This document shows positions 42,098 through 50,302 of a DNA stretch of 64,000 nt, in pieces. Position 1 is the stretch's first letter. Every line of letters begins with the position of its first letter. Source of the stretch: Pseudomonas sp. FP198. Its GTDB lineage: Bacteria; Pseudomonadota; Gammaproteobacteria; Pseudomonadales; Pseudomonadaceae. A model generated the notes under the pieces. That model had not been told where the DNA came from and did no database searches. It saw only the letters and a list, made by a program, of their open reading frames with translations. The stretch spans positions 3,427,501-3,491,500 of the forward strand of contig NZ_CP117452.1 of assembly GCF_030687895.1 (NCBI RefSeq), read 5' to 3'. A program made the position numbers and the translations under genes.

Positions 42098-42329
42098 CGT
42101 TGCAGCCTCCTTGTGACGTAACGTGTTGACTTTGACGCTTGATGGTCTGTTCCAAATTTTCTCGTGATACGAGCTTGAATAAATCGGTCTAAGCCGCAGA
42201 CGGACCATTGCTCCTACTCTCTCGTAGCTCTCCAGTCTGAGGATCACACACATGACCGTTCGGGTAGGCCCAGGGAACCTGAGCTTTGGCAGAAAAAATC
42301 GAAGTTGAAAACACATTCAAAGCCCTGTT

Positions 42330-42580
42330 ATGAACATCGAAAATACAGCCTCGCTGATAAGTTTTTTACTGGATAAGATGTCCGCCGATTGCGGTTCGAC
42401 GCGGACCAATTGCAAGGAGAGCGGGAAATCGTTTTGTTCGGAATTCGAGAGATGCTGCGGCTCGGGCTGCTCACAGCGGAGTGTGAATACGCGCTAATTT
42501 GCGACGCTAACGGACCGCTTTTAGCGTCTGCTTCCAACATCTGCCTCACAAAAAGGGGGGTAAATTTCCAAAGGCATTAG
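42330..42580 (+). pseudogene. Small conserved protein gene split by a frameshift
   Basis: The frame from ATG 42330 reads MNIENTASLISFLLDKMSAD and then turns to nonsense (CGSTRTNCKE). A second frame starting at about 42389 reads LRFDADQLQGEREIVLFGIR and GLLTAECEYALICDANGPLL, ending at 42580. Joined, they give a plausible acidic helical protein of about 83 residues. A one- or two-base indel near 42388 would explain the break. Family unknown. Confidence 0.45.
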
Positions 42581-42643
42581 GCCAGTATTTACTTAAGGCA
42601 CCGCTGGAATATGCTAGCGCGCTAATAATTCCGAGGTGCTGTA

Positions 42644-42958
42644 ATGGACAGGTTATCGAAACATGAAATCGAGGCAGCACTGAGGGATCTTCTGCCTGGG
42701 TGCTCTGTCGAATGCACCTTAGGCTTCAACGGAACAGCCTCGCTTTTAGTCGAAGGTCACGACGGAGAATCTTTTGCCGTTGTGGGTCTGACCAGACACC
42801 AATTTCGAGGCGACGCCGGCTTAAAAAAACTGGCTCGATTCATCTTTGAAGACATCGAACTTGCTCGCCAAGGCTTAAATACTCAAAAAATGCAGGTGGT
42901 CTCGCCTTCGACCTTCCGAACCAAGGCAGCGCCAAAGCTTAACGAAGCTCTCCATTGA
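42644..42958 (+). CDS. Hypothetical protein, possibly DUF1652-like
   Basis: 104 residues from ATG 42644 with GAGGTG 6 nt upstream. Opening MDRLSKHEIEAALRDLLPGC then SVECTLGFNGTASLLVEG, which resembles the Pseudomonas DUF1652 family (short alpha/beta proteins with an FLP-x-CECTL-like segment). The C-terminal half is helical (LKKLARFIFEDIELARQG). The resemblance is weak. No operon partner. Confidence 0.5.
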   Translation: MDRLSKHEIEAALRDLLPGCSVECTLGFNGTASLLVEGHDGESFAVVGLTRHQFRGDAGLKKLARFIFEDIELARQGLNTQKMQVVSPSTFRTKAAPKLNEALH

Positions 42959-43146
42959 GCATGCTTCATGCCTGAGCAACCTATTGCCAAGTCCCATACC
43001 ACTGCCAGCCATAGCACGGTGGTAGCTTACTGAACACCTCAGCAGGACCTGGCAAATGGAGTGATTCTCATGGGACCGGCTCACTCTCAACACATCCTGC
43101 GATCCAGCTGCGGAGCGGCTGCTTCATTTGCATGAACAATGGGTAT

Positions 43147-43548
43147 CTACCGAGCAAGAGATGTGGGCTGAAGTAAATCCCTCATCAAAGCTACCAAATC
43201 GCTGACGGCCCAAGGTTTCTGCAAATATCGGGTTGGGCGAGGCACTGTTTCCGGTAGAAATGGATACCCTGATGTGAGTATCGAACCTATGGCAGGCCAT
43301 TTCCCTCTTACCATCCGGATGAAATCCATACCATTGATTTGCCCAGGAACACCGTAGTCAACAATCACAAGGCAACATTGGACTTGAGATTGAAGAAGGT
43401 AAATCAGTGCGTCATCGGCTGATCCGAAAGCGACAGTTCTTGCTCCGACGTCTTCCAAGATTTCGACCATGATCAAACGCAGCGTTTCATCATCCTCGAC
43501 GATCAAAACTTCGCCTTCAAAGCCGATCTCTATCCAATTTGTGATCAT
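43147..43548 (-). CDS. Single-domain response regulator (receiver only)
   Basis: 133 residues from ATG 43548 (MITNWIEIG). Receiver: acidic pair LIVEDDETLRLIMVE, phospho-acceptor Asp in LVIVDYGVPG, switch residue in SILTSGYPF and Lys in RYLQKPWAVSD. No output domain. A similar stand-alone receiver lies at 49338-49694 beside a sensor kinase, so the two could belong to one signalling network. A 16-bp palindrome lies 86 bp upstream. Confidence 0.82.
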   Translation of the reverse strand: MITNWIEIGFEGEVLIVEDDETLRLIMVEILEDVGARTVAFGSADDALIYLLQSQVQCCLVIVDYGVPGQINGMDFIRMVRGKWPAIGSILTSGYPFLPETVPRPTRYLQKPWAVSDLVALMRDLLQPTSLAR

Positions 43549-43633
43549 AGTCTGTCCCTGCCTGAACCGGCTTTCAGAAGCAGTCACTCCAAGCGAATAT
43601 TCCCTTATATCGCGATTCCACTACGATCACGTA

Positions 43634-43649
43634 ACGCTTAGCTAAGCGT
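43634..43649. promoter_or_regulatory. 16-bp perfect palindrome upstream of the receiver gene
   Basis: ACGCTTAGCTAAGCGT reads the same on both strands. It lies in the region between the receiver gene (leftward from 43548) and the end of umuC. An operator or a short hairpin are both possible. Confidence 0.5.
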
Positions 43650-43750
43650 AGCGCACTAAACTTTTGCTGCGTCGCTTCCTACGCTTCTCGTGCAGAAAGA
43701 CGGTCGTACAGCCAGAACGAAGAAAGCAGAGCGGTGGGTACGGCTATTAA

Positions 43751-45028
43751 TCATCGACAGGACACCTGCCACAGCTGATCCAGCTTGGTCGTGTAGCTCT
43801 GGCTCATCAGGTCCCGGCGCATGGCCCATTCAGGATTTGCAGGCACGCAGGCTGAACGCAGCGTCCCCCTGCCCCAGCGTCCGTTGATCTGGTCCAACAC
43901 CGCCATCAACTTCGTGGCGTCGACAGGCTGCGAGGTGGCAAACAGGTCGTCGGTGTACTCCCCTTGCTGACAAAGATTCATCAACAGCACCTCGGCCTTG
44001 CTGTACTTGAAGCCTGGTCGGAAAACCCGGTCAAGTGCATCTACCGCCGCCTTGGTCAGCAGCCGCACATCGTCCGTGGGGTACGGCATGTCAATCAGAA
44101 CACCGTTGGCGTACTTCGCCTCCTCCGGGTTGAACATACCCGTACGGATGCTGACGCGGATCTTCTTGCACAGCGATTCCTGCGCCCTGAGTTTTTCCGA
44201 CGCGCGCATCATGTAAGTAGCCACCGCCTCCTTGATGGGCGCCAGCTCCGTGAGCCGCTTACCAAACATCCGGCTACAGCAAATCTCCTGCTTCGGCGGA
44301 TCCGGCTCATCCAGCTCCAGACACGGCGCGCCGGCGAGTTCGCGCGCCGTCTTCTCAATCACCACGCTGAATTTCTTACGGAGTGTCCAAGGGTCGGCCC
44401 GGGCCAGATCCATGGCCGTCTTGATACCCATGGCGTCCAAGTGCAGTTTAATCTTGCGGCCGATGCCCCAGACCTCGGACACGTCGGTGTTGCGCAGCAC
44501 CCAGTCGCGCTTGAACGGGTCGCATATATCGACAACGCCGCCCGTTTGCACTTGGAGCCGCTTGGCCGTGTGATTCGCCAGCTTTGCCAGAGTTTTCGTG
44601 TGAGCGATCCCTACCCCAACCGGAATGCCGGTGCAGCGCAGCACCTGGCTGCGGATCTTCCGGCCCAGGGCATCCCGGCCGTCAATGCCGGTCAGATCCG
44701 CGAAGGCTTCGTCGATGCTGTAGACCTCGACAGCAGGCACCATTGATTCAATAAGGGTCATAACGCGCTCGCTCATATCGCCATAGAGCGCGTAGTTCGA
44801 CGAGAACGGAACGATGCCGTGTTTCTGCAGCGTGTGCTTGATCTGGAAATATGGCTCGCCCATTTTCACGTAGGGCTTGGCGTCGTAGCTGCGAGCAATC
44901 ACACAGCCGTCGTTGTTGCTCAGCACCACGATGGGCACGCGGGCCAAGTCCGGGCGGAACACTCTTTCGCAACTGGCGTAGAAGCTGTTGCAATCGATCA
45001 GGGCGAAAACGGGCTGAGCTTTAGACAT
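43751..45028 (-). CDS. umuC: DNA polymerase V catalytic subunit UmuC-like (Y family)
   Basis: 425 residues, full length. Catalytic palm: FALIDCNSFYASCERVF with the first Asp, then NNDGCVIARSYDAK and VYSIDEAFADL with the acidic pair; HhH/finger region GIPVGVGIAHTKTLAKLANH; little-finger and C-terminal UmuC domains follow. It performs error-prone translesion synthesis with UmuD'. Its start overlaps the end of umuD by 8 bp, and a LexA box precedes the pair. Accessory copies of this type are common on islands and plasmids. Confidence 0.93.
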   Translation of the reverse strand: MSKAQPVFALIDCNSFYASCERVFRPDLARVPIVVLSNNDGCVIARSYDAKPYVKMGEPYFQIKHTLQKHGIVPFSSNYALYGDMSERVMTLIESMVPAVEVYSIDEAFADLTGIDGRDALGRKIRSQVLRCTGIPVGVGIAHTKTLAKLANHTAKRLQVQTGGVVDICDPFKRDWVLRNTDVSEVWGIGRKIKLHLDAMGIKTAMDLARADPWTLRKKFSVVIEKTARELAGAPCLELDEPDPPKQEICCSRMFGKRLTELAPIKEAVATYMMRASEKLRAQESLCKKIRVSIRTGMFNPEEAKYANGVLIDMPYPTDDVRLLTKAAVDALDRVFRPGFKYSKAEVLLMNLCQQGEYTDDLFATSQPVDATKLMAVLDQINGRWGRGTLRSACVPANPEWAMRRDLMSQSYTTKLDQLWQVSCR

Positions 45029-45446
45029 GGCTGCGCACGCTGCAGGTGATGACGCCCCAGATGACCAACTCGTCGCCCTCGAGCACGTACCTCGGTGGGT
45101 ACTTTGGGTTCTCCGACAGGAGAATCACCTCCTTCCCACGGATGCAGAGGCGTTTGCATACGGGTTCGTTGTTCAGCAGCGCCACGACGATGTGACCATG
45201 CGTTGGCTCCATCGCACGGTCGACGACGGCCAGGTCCCCTTCAAAGATCCCAGCGCCCTGCATGCTCTCACCGGCGATGGATACCAGGTAAACATGCGGG
45301 GCCCGGATGTTCAGAACCTCATCCAATGAGATGTGCGCTTCGATGTGGTCCGCCGCCGGAGACGGAAACCCGGCGGGCACACGAAACGAACACAAAGGCA
45401 GCTTCAAGCCACCCTCGGCAATAGGGCCTAGGATTGTAAAGTTCAT
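45021..45446 (-). CDS. umuD: UmuD-like S24 autopeptidase subunit of DNA polymerase V
   Basis: 141 residues from ATG 45446 (GGAAG 8 nt upstream), matching UmuD length. Cleavage site VPAGFPSP (Ala25-Gly26), nucleophile Ser61 in GESMQGAGI and general-base Lys98 in EPVCKRL are all present. RecA filaments should stimulate self-cleavage to UmuD', which activates UmuC. The frame is open to 45497, but that start would lie upstream of the LexA box. Confidence 0.93.
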   Translation of the reverse strand: MNFTILGPIAEGGLKLPLCSFRVPAGFPSPAADHIEAHISLDEVLNIRAPHVYLVSIAGESMQGAGIFEGDLAVVDRAMEPTHGHIVVALLNNEPVCKRLCIRGKEVILLSENPKYPPRYVLEGDELVIWGVITCSVRSHV

Positions 45447-45467
45447 GACGCACGACTTCCAAAAAAC

Positions 45468-45483
45468 CTGTACGGACATACAG
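45468..45483 (-). promoter_or_regulatory. LexA (SOS) box upstream of umuDC
   Basis: CTGTACGGACATACAG: CTG-N10-CAG with internal TGTA/TACA symmetry, close to CTGTATATATATACAG. It lies 22 bp upstream of the umuD start. Confidence 0.85.
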
Positions 45484-45497
45484 TTAACTTTGTACAA

Positions 45498-45945
45498 GTT
45501 TTCCGGTCAATTTGTATAGAAAAATTCTGACAGACGGGGCGGCCTTTGCATGGGAGATTCGGAATACGAGGGATGGTGGTGTCGGAGAGCTACCTCAGCG
45601 GCCATTGTTTGGCTATGCGACGCGGCGCCTGTCAGCCGGTACAACATGGCTCGGATGACCCGCGTGTAGATCCTGCAAAGCATATAGGCGAGCAGTCACA
45701 TCACGCCGGTGTAAGGAGAGGTTGAGCGCGCTCTTTGGAGAAAAGGGATACGTCTGGATCCGATCAATACCAGGATCGAGACCGTTACGACGGGGTAGTC
45801 TCTCCAAACAGCTTTTGCCGGCGGGGCGTGGGCTGGTACCCAGCAAGCTATGCCGGTGGGAAAGGAAGTAAATAACATCACTTACTAGGGAGCTTACCTG
45901 TTTAGTCGGACCACCCTGTCTGGAGACAGAGTAGTCCGCACCTAA
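45498..45945. other. Intergenic region, 448 bp, no convincing gene
   Basis: Between umuD and an AT-rich gene. A 38-codon frame from ATG 45550 (MGDSEYEGWWCRRATSAA) ends at 45666, and leftward frames around 45613-45881 read as low-quality sequence. The right part (45870-45945) is AT-rich like the neighbouring gene. I see no RNA or promoter I can name. Confidence 0.35.
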
Positions 45946-46557
45946 TTAAAATGCGCTTTTAATAAATGCCGTGATTTTTGCAAAGGTTTGCTTAATAGCA
46001 TCAAACGCGTGCGCGATCCAATTCGGCAAATTTTCTACGGCATTAGCTATGAAATTAAGGATTTCATTAAGAACGGCTGAAATCCCCGGCTCAACAACAC
46101 TTGTCATAAAGTTTATTATCGCACTTTGCACAGACGGATTTGAGTTTTGGCCGACATTTTGTGCTGTATCAAAAACTTTATCAATCGCAATGTCCGCATT
46201 CTCTCTGGCGTGCTCCCTGCATTGTTCCATCTTATTTCTAAAAAGCGAGTAGGCATCGTTATCTCTTGCACTATTCATGTAACGATTTGTAATGTCCGTA
46301 ATCTCCTCTTGAGCTTGCTCAGCGAGCACGGTAGCGCCTGAATGGGCCACAGCTTTTATTTTCTGAAGATCATCATCAAGAGCATCGCTGTTGGATACCG
46401 GAAGCGACCCCAACTGCTCCTGTAAAGCCTGTATCTCCGCCATAGGCACAAGGGCGCCGGTAGACGGATTTGCTATGTTTTTATTCGCCTGTACGCGCTG
46501 TTCATTCAGGACAGCCAGAAAATCATTTGAAGCGACATTTGCAGAAGTCATGTCCAT
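45946..46557 (-). CDS. Hypothetical 203-residue helical protein, AT-rich gene
   Basis: Opening MDMTSANVASNDFLAVLNEQ, then helices rich in Asn, Gln and Ala, and an amphipathic or hydrophobic C-terminus (NFIANAVENLPNWIAHAF, IKQTFAKITAFIKSAF). No signal peptide. The codons are visibly richer in A and T than in neighbours, a sign of foreign origin and a likely target of an H-NS-type silencer such as the one at 52062. CAAGGG precedes the ATG. Secreted-effector-like composition is possible, but no hrp box is seen upstream. Confidence 0.6.
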   Translation of the reverse strand: MDMTSANVASNDFLAVLNEQRVQANKNIANPSTGALVPMAEIQALQEQLGSLPVSNSDALDDDLQKIKAVAHSGATVLAEQAQEEITDITNRYMNSARDNDAYSLFRNKMEQCREHARENADIAIDKVFDTAQNVGQNSNPSVQSAIINFMTSVVEPGISAVLNEILNFIANAVENLPNWIAHAFDAIKQTFAKITAFIKSAF

Positions 46558-46633
46558 TTTTCCCTTGTGCGATTTAAGTTTCCAAGCTTTTTCCTTTCCG
46601 CGCCTTCACTGTAGCAGAACAAAAATGACTGGT

Positions 46634-46979
46634 TTAGAACAGCCCGCCCAAAGCCGCTGGCTCCCGATTCGTAATCACCAGTTCACCGCTGACTTCGGCC
46701 TTCCCTTGCCGCTGGTTCGTGTTGCTGTACCGAACGTCTAACGTCTCGAAGTGAAAGCCTTCAAACACGCGACGGATGTCCGGGTGGTCGTTGATGCTGA
46801 CCATGACCTTGCGCTTGCTGCGGCGCATGAAGTCTGCCATCCGCTCGTAGTTCTCGAACGGAAAGTCGACGCCATAACCAGCGGTTTGCCAGTACGGCGG
46901 ATCCATATAGTGGAACATGTGAACGCGGTCGTAGCGCTCAGCACAATCAAGCCAGGGGAGGTCCGACGTAGGTGCATCG
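46634..46979 (-). pseudogene. Dam-type DNA adenine methylase, C-terminal fragment
   Basis: Reads TSDLPWLDCAERYDRVHMFH, then YMDPPYWQTAGYGVDFPFE with the D12-class catalytic motif DPPYW, and MVSINDHPDIRRVFEGF with a natural-looking C-terminus. The N-terminal part with the SAM-binding FxGxG motif is missing; upstream of 46980 the sequence changes to a copied piece of the dehalogenase gene. In Pseudomonas prophages this methylase commonly sits next to com, whose remnant is 6 kb to the left on the same strand. Confidence 0.75.
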
Positions 46980-47025
46980 TCGGGAAGACCGCGAGGCTGG
47001 TCGAAAACTTCAATGTCCGCTCCAT
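46980..47025. repeat. 46-bp direct repeat, copy 1
   Basis: Matches 54448-54493 at 45 of 46 bases (the difference is T at 47016 versus C). The other copy lies inside the dehalogenase gene and encodes REDREAGRKLQCPLH, so this copy is a stray piece fused to the methylase fragment. Confidence 0.9.
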
Positions 47026-47103
47026 CCACGCTTCTTAGGCGTTTGTGGCCAGGTGGCTGATATTACGTCCATCTGCCGGCGGACACGCACTCGGACGCTC
47101 GAA

Positions 47104-47286
47104 CTGTTGTTTGCCGGGTCGCTACGTAGCGGTAAGCGGGCGGCTGCAATCATGAGCCTGATCCAGTCGGCGCGTATGAATGGGCATGATCCGTATGCCT
47201 ATCTCAAAGATGTGCTGACGCGCCTGCCGACGCAAAAGGCGAGCGAGATTGAGCTACTGCTGCCGCATCAGTGGGTATCTGGCTAA
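47104..47286 (+). pseudogene. IS66-family transposase (TnpC) C-terminal fragment
   Basis: LLFAGSLRSGKRAAAIMSLI, then QSARMNGHDPYAYLKDVLTR and LPTQKASEIELLLPHQWVS are the conserved C-terminus of IS66 transposases. The catalytic DDE core is absent and no terminal inverted repeat or partner tnpA/tnpB is recognised nearby, so this is a relic of an insertion that has decayed. Confidence 0.85.
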
Positions 47287-47340
47287 GTCATGCGAGGTAA
47301 GCGGAATACTCGTCCAGCGAATCTTATGAGAGAAGAAAGC

Positions 47341-47847
47341 ATGCATAACTATCAACTCCGGCTTAGTGGCATAGATGATGTGGCAGATTTATGCCGTATC
47401 TCGGCTCAAGCTCGTCTGCGTTACAAGGGCATTCCAAATCTCGCCCATATTGCTGAAACACCTGCACTGCCCCCAGCGAGATTTGAAGCCTGTCGTGTCG
47501 TAGTGGCGCTCGATAGCGAAAGCCAGAAAATAATGGGATTTGCGGCAATGCGACCACTGGACGGGCTTTTGTATTTAGACAATATTTCCGTCGAGCCAGA
47601 TGCTTCAGGGAGTGGGATTGGAGCAAAGCTTCTCATGGCAGTTATAGAGGATGCAGAAAGCCGTGGGGTTCAAGCAGTGACCTTAACAACTTTTCATGAG
47701 CCTCCTTGGAATGGCCCTTGGTTCCGCAAACACGGCTTCCGTACGATGCCCAGTGAACACATAGCTGAGGGCTTGAAACAGGTCATGGATCGTCAATGGC
47801 TGACCTTGGCCGCCACAACTCGTGAAACATTGTGGCGTGTCCTATGA
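47341..47847 (+). CDS. GNAT-family N-acetyltransferase
   Basis: 168 residues from ATG 47341 (AGAAGAAAG upstream). YQLRLSGIDDVADLCRIS opens the fold; the acetyl-CoA pyrophosphate loop is VEPDASGSGIGAKLLMAVI, following LLYLDNISV, and GPWFRKHGFR marks beta-5. It acetylates an amine of unknown identity. It lies just past the IS66 relic and is intact. Confidence 0.83.
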   Translation: MHNYQLRLSGIDDVADLCRISAQARLRYKGIPNLAHIAETPALPPARFEACRVVVALDSESQKIMGFAAMRPLDGLLYLDNISVEPDASGSGIGAKLLMAVIEDAESRGVQAVTLTTFHEPPWNGPWFRKHGFRTMPSEHIAEGLKQVMDRQWLTLAATTRETLWRVL

Positions 47848-48024
47848 TTGCTGGATCAACGAGAAAATTGGGCATTACCACCTAACCTATGGTGTCTTTG
47901 CCATTCGCTTACTTACTATGGGCTCAGGGGACTGGAGAACTGCGGCGAGATCGTAAGCGACCCGCCGACACAGCGCGCGCGGCGCCCTTTACAGGTAGGA
48001 TCAGATAGCGATGTAGCCGAAGAC

Positions 48025-49167
48025 TTACGATTGAGCTGGTTCCGATTGTGTTGCAGGTAGTTCGACGCTGAAAACTGTACCCTGCTTAAGCGTTGACTGA
48101 ACGCTAATGGTCCCCCCATGACCTTTGACAATTTCCGCGGCAATGAACAGTCCGAGCCCCAAGCCTGCCGAGGGGCCCTCTTCACTTAACGCATAGCTCG
48201 AATATCGACCTTCGGGGTTAAATATGAGTGGCAAAGCATGGGGCGGAATGGGCTCGCCCTGATTGTGAACGCTAAAATACGAGCGGTTTTGATCGCCTGA
48301 AAGCTTGACCGATATCGACTGCGTCGGATCACCGTGTTTAATCGCATTTCCAATCAGATTGGAGAAGACTTGCGCCATGCGCCCTGCATCGTACAGCCCC
48401 AAAACCGGTTCACCCGCTCCAAATCTGATTTCCGCTCGAGGAAAACCAGTACGAAGCTCCTCAACCACTGACAGGCATACGGAAGTCAAGTCGGTGACTT
48501 GCAGATTAATCGGGATACCATCCCCCAGGTTACACCGGGCAAAATCCAGCAAATCATTTATCATCCCCGTAGCGCGGATAACGCTTGCGCAGATTTGAGT
48601 GGCTAACGCCCTCTCCCGATCCTCGATATTTTTGGCGTGACGGAGTAGATCCCCGGCCATAAGCACGGCGCCAAGGGGCGAACGAAGGTCGTGACCTAAA
48701 ACCCCCAAGACTGTCTTTCGGGTAGTTTCAACGGCCTGCCCATATGTAGCAATAGATTCCACTAGCGCCTGGTCTATAGACTCGTTGAACCGAATCATGT
48801 CGCAGATGTAGTGGTCTGCATCCACTGCTTCCGCCAACCACAATCTGAGCACGCTTGACCTTAAAGCCCGATATTCCGACACCATTTGATCCAGAGTAAA
48901 ACCCGCCAATAAGCGGGTCATAGCATGTGATTGGGCCGGCGTTTCGTCATTGGCGGGGTGGGCCAAACCGTGAGACTTGTCTATCTGTTGTTGGTCTGTC
49001 TGGTATTGGCGCATGTCTTTCGCGACAGTGCGCAGTATAAGTTCGCCGTGGTTTCTTAGGCCGGTCGCGTCCATTACCGGCATGGGTGTTTCGACGGTTC
49101 GAGCAAAATCCTCCCACGCCTGAAGGATTGACTCCATGTCGTTGAGAATGAAATCGTGCAGTCTCAT
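48025..49167 (-). CDS. Cytosolic sensor histidine kinase with RsbRD-like N-terminal domain
   Basis: 380 residues from ATG 49167 (MRLHDFILNDMESILQAWED). The N-terminal about 140 residues resemble the RsbRD/RsbU globin-like co-antagonist domain (LLAGFTLDQMVSEYRALRSS). HisKA with GVLGHDLRSPLGAVLM, HATPase with NLIGNAIKHGDP, NQGEPIPP and GLGLGLFIAA. No membrane segment. It is divergent from a single receiver at 49338 with a 7-bp inverted repeat between them. It probably senses an internal signal and may phosphorylate the receiver. Confidence 0.85.
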   Translation of the reverse strand: MRLHDFILNDMESILQAWEDFARTVETPMPVMDATGLRNHGELILRTVAKDMRQYQTDQQQIDKSHGLAHPANDETPAQSHAMTRLLAGFTLDQMVSEYRALRSSVLRLWLAEAVDADHYICDMIRFNESIDQALVESIATYGQAVETTRKTVLGVLGHDLRSPLGAVLMAGDLLRHAKNIEDRERALATQICASVIRATGMINDLLDFARCNLGDGIPINLQVTDLTSVCLSVVEELRTGFPRAEIRFGAGEPVLGLYDAGRMAQVFSNLIGNAIKHGDPTQSISVKLSGDQNRSYFSVHNQGEPIPPHALPLIFNPEGRYSSYALSEEGPSAGLGLGLFIAAEIVKGHGGTISVQSTLKQGTVFSVELPATQSEPAQS

Positions 49168-49309
49168 GTGAGCCTCTATTACCTCGTCTCTGGTGAATGG
49201 CTTCAGGGTGGTACTGCTAGTGGTTAAGCCTAGCCGAGCTAGGCTAAGAAAGCCTGAGCACGTGCATTTCGTCAGGGGACTGAAACATATCAACGCGCTG
49301 CATACCCAA

Positions 49310-49328
49310 CCTTGTACACGATACAAGG
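49310..49328. promoter_or_regulatory. 7-bp inverted repeat overlapping the ribosome binding site of the receiver gene
   Basis: CCTTGTA (49310-49316), 5-bp spacer, TACAAGG (49322-49328). The right arm merges with AAGGAG before ATG 49338, so a bound protein or an RNA hairpin here could control translation or transcription of the receiver. Confidence 0.5.
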
Positions 49329-49337
49329 AGATTAACC

Positions 49338-49694
49338 ATGCCGCGCGTACTCCTCGTCGAAGATGATGAAGTCATTCGTCCTTTGATCACTGAGGCTATT
49401 TCCCTACTTCAGCTCGACGTCATCCCGTGCGCCAACGCGGATGACGCGTTGAAAATCTTGGAAGCCACGTCTGTTGGCTTGGTGGTTACCGATGTACGTA
49501 TGCCCGGCAGTATGGACGGATTAGCATTGACGCAGATTATTTGTTCACGCTGGAGGGAGCTACCCTTGATCGTTATATCTGGCGACGCAATTCTACCCCC
49601 GGGGCTATCCTTATCAAATGCGGCGTTCCTGTCCAAACCATTCTCACTTGATACCCTTCACGACACGATCAAACAGCTCCTACCTCTTCCCTAG
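49338..49694 (+). CDS. Single-domain response regulator (receiver only)
   Basis: 118 residues: acidic pair LLVEDDEVIRPLITEA, phospho-acceptor Asp in LVVTDVRMPGSMDG, switch Ser in PLIVISGDAI and Lys in AFLSKPFSLD. AAGGAG lies 8 nt before ATG 49338. It is divergent from the RsbRD-type kinase and is its likely phosphorylation partner; output must come from another protein. Confidence 0.87.
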   Translation: MPRVLLVEDDEVIRPLITEAISLLQLDVIPCANADDALKILEATSVGLVVTDVRMPGSMDGLALTQIICSRWRELPLIVISGDAILPPGLSLSNAAFLSKPFSLDTLHDTIKQLLPLP

Positions 49695-49738
49695 GTCTGC
49701 GAAGGGCCGCCCCGGTGAAGCGCTCGCGCCGTGGCAAC

Positions 49739-50086
49739 TTATGGGTGACCGGAGTCCGCCTCACCCATAACGGTAAAACCTTCCAGAAGGGTCCAATGTA
49801 CTTAGCCTGGGAACCCCGAGCAAATCACCCAACCCTATCCCGTGGTGCTGGTGCACGGTGGCACGCTGTAGGGCACCGAGTGACTGGATACACCCAATGG
49901 TCGTTCGGGGTGGGCGCAGTGGTTCGTCGAAGCAGGTTTCGTAGTCTTTCGCGTCGACAGACTAGGCCACGGGCGATCACCCTATCACCCCGACATCATG
50001 GGACCAATGGGGCCAGCGTTTTCCTATGAGCGCGCCCGTAAAGATTACTTTCCAGAGGGAGGAGGAGAACGCAATGGCCGTTTGAG
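49739..50086 (+). pseudogene. Alpha/beta-hydrolase (esterase) remnant with stops and frameshifts
   Basis: Across two frames the plus strand reads GKTFQKGPMYLAWE, then EQITQPYPVVLVHGGTL, stop, GTE, stop, LDTPNGRSGWAQWFVEAGFV and VFRVDRLGHGRSPYHPDIMG, then YERARKDYFPEGGGERNG. This is the N-terminal half of an exported esterase family common in Pseudomonas, with two in-frame stops and a frameshift near 49805. The nucleophile elbow and C-terminus are absent. Confidence 0.65.
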
Positions 50087-50092
50087 CTGGAC

Positions 50093-50152
50093 GACGAAGC
50101 TGACAAGGCTTTCGGAGGCTTGAACATTCTGGTTAACAACGGGATCTGCGCG
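50093..50152 (+). pseudogene. Short-chain dehydrogenase fragment
   Basis: Twenty codons reading DDEADKAFGGLNILVNNGIC, the SDR segment that ends in the NNAG-type motif (here NNG). Both ends are missing. It sits between the esterase remnant and the catalase gene, apparently a deletion scar. Confidence 0.55.
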
Positions 50153-50302
50153 TTGCTGATTTTTTTTGAACTTTTAGCCTTTTACCGTTGGTCTCGTCCC
50201 TGTTCGGAAAAAGAAATCTTTGTTTGCTATGAACCTCCTAAGTTATGCATGCGCTAACGCCCGCAGTGGCGACTACGCTTTAGCCTTACCGAGGAGAAAT
50301 TT

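Noticed and set aside
43964..44746. Rightward 260-codon ORF
   Set aside because: Antisense to umuC, whose catalytic motifs are intact.
46560..46640. hrp box before the AT-rich gene at 45946
   Set aside because: TGGAAAC is present but no CCAC block follows at the right spacing.
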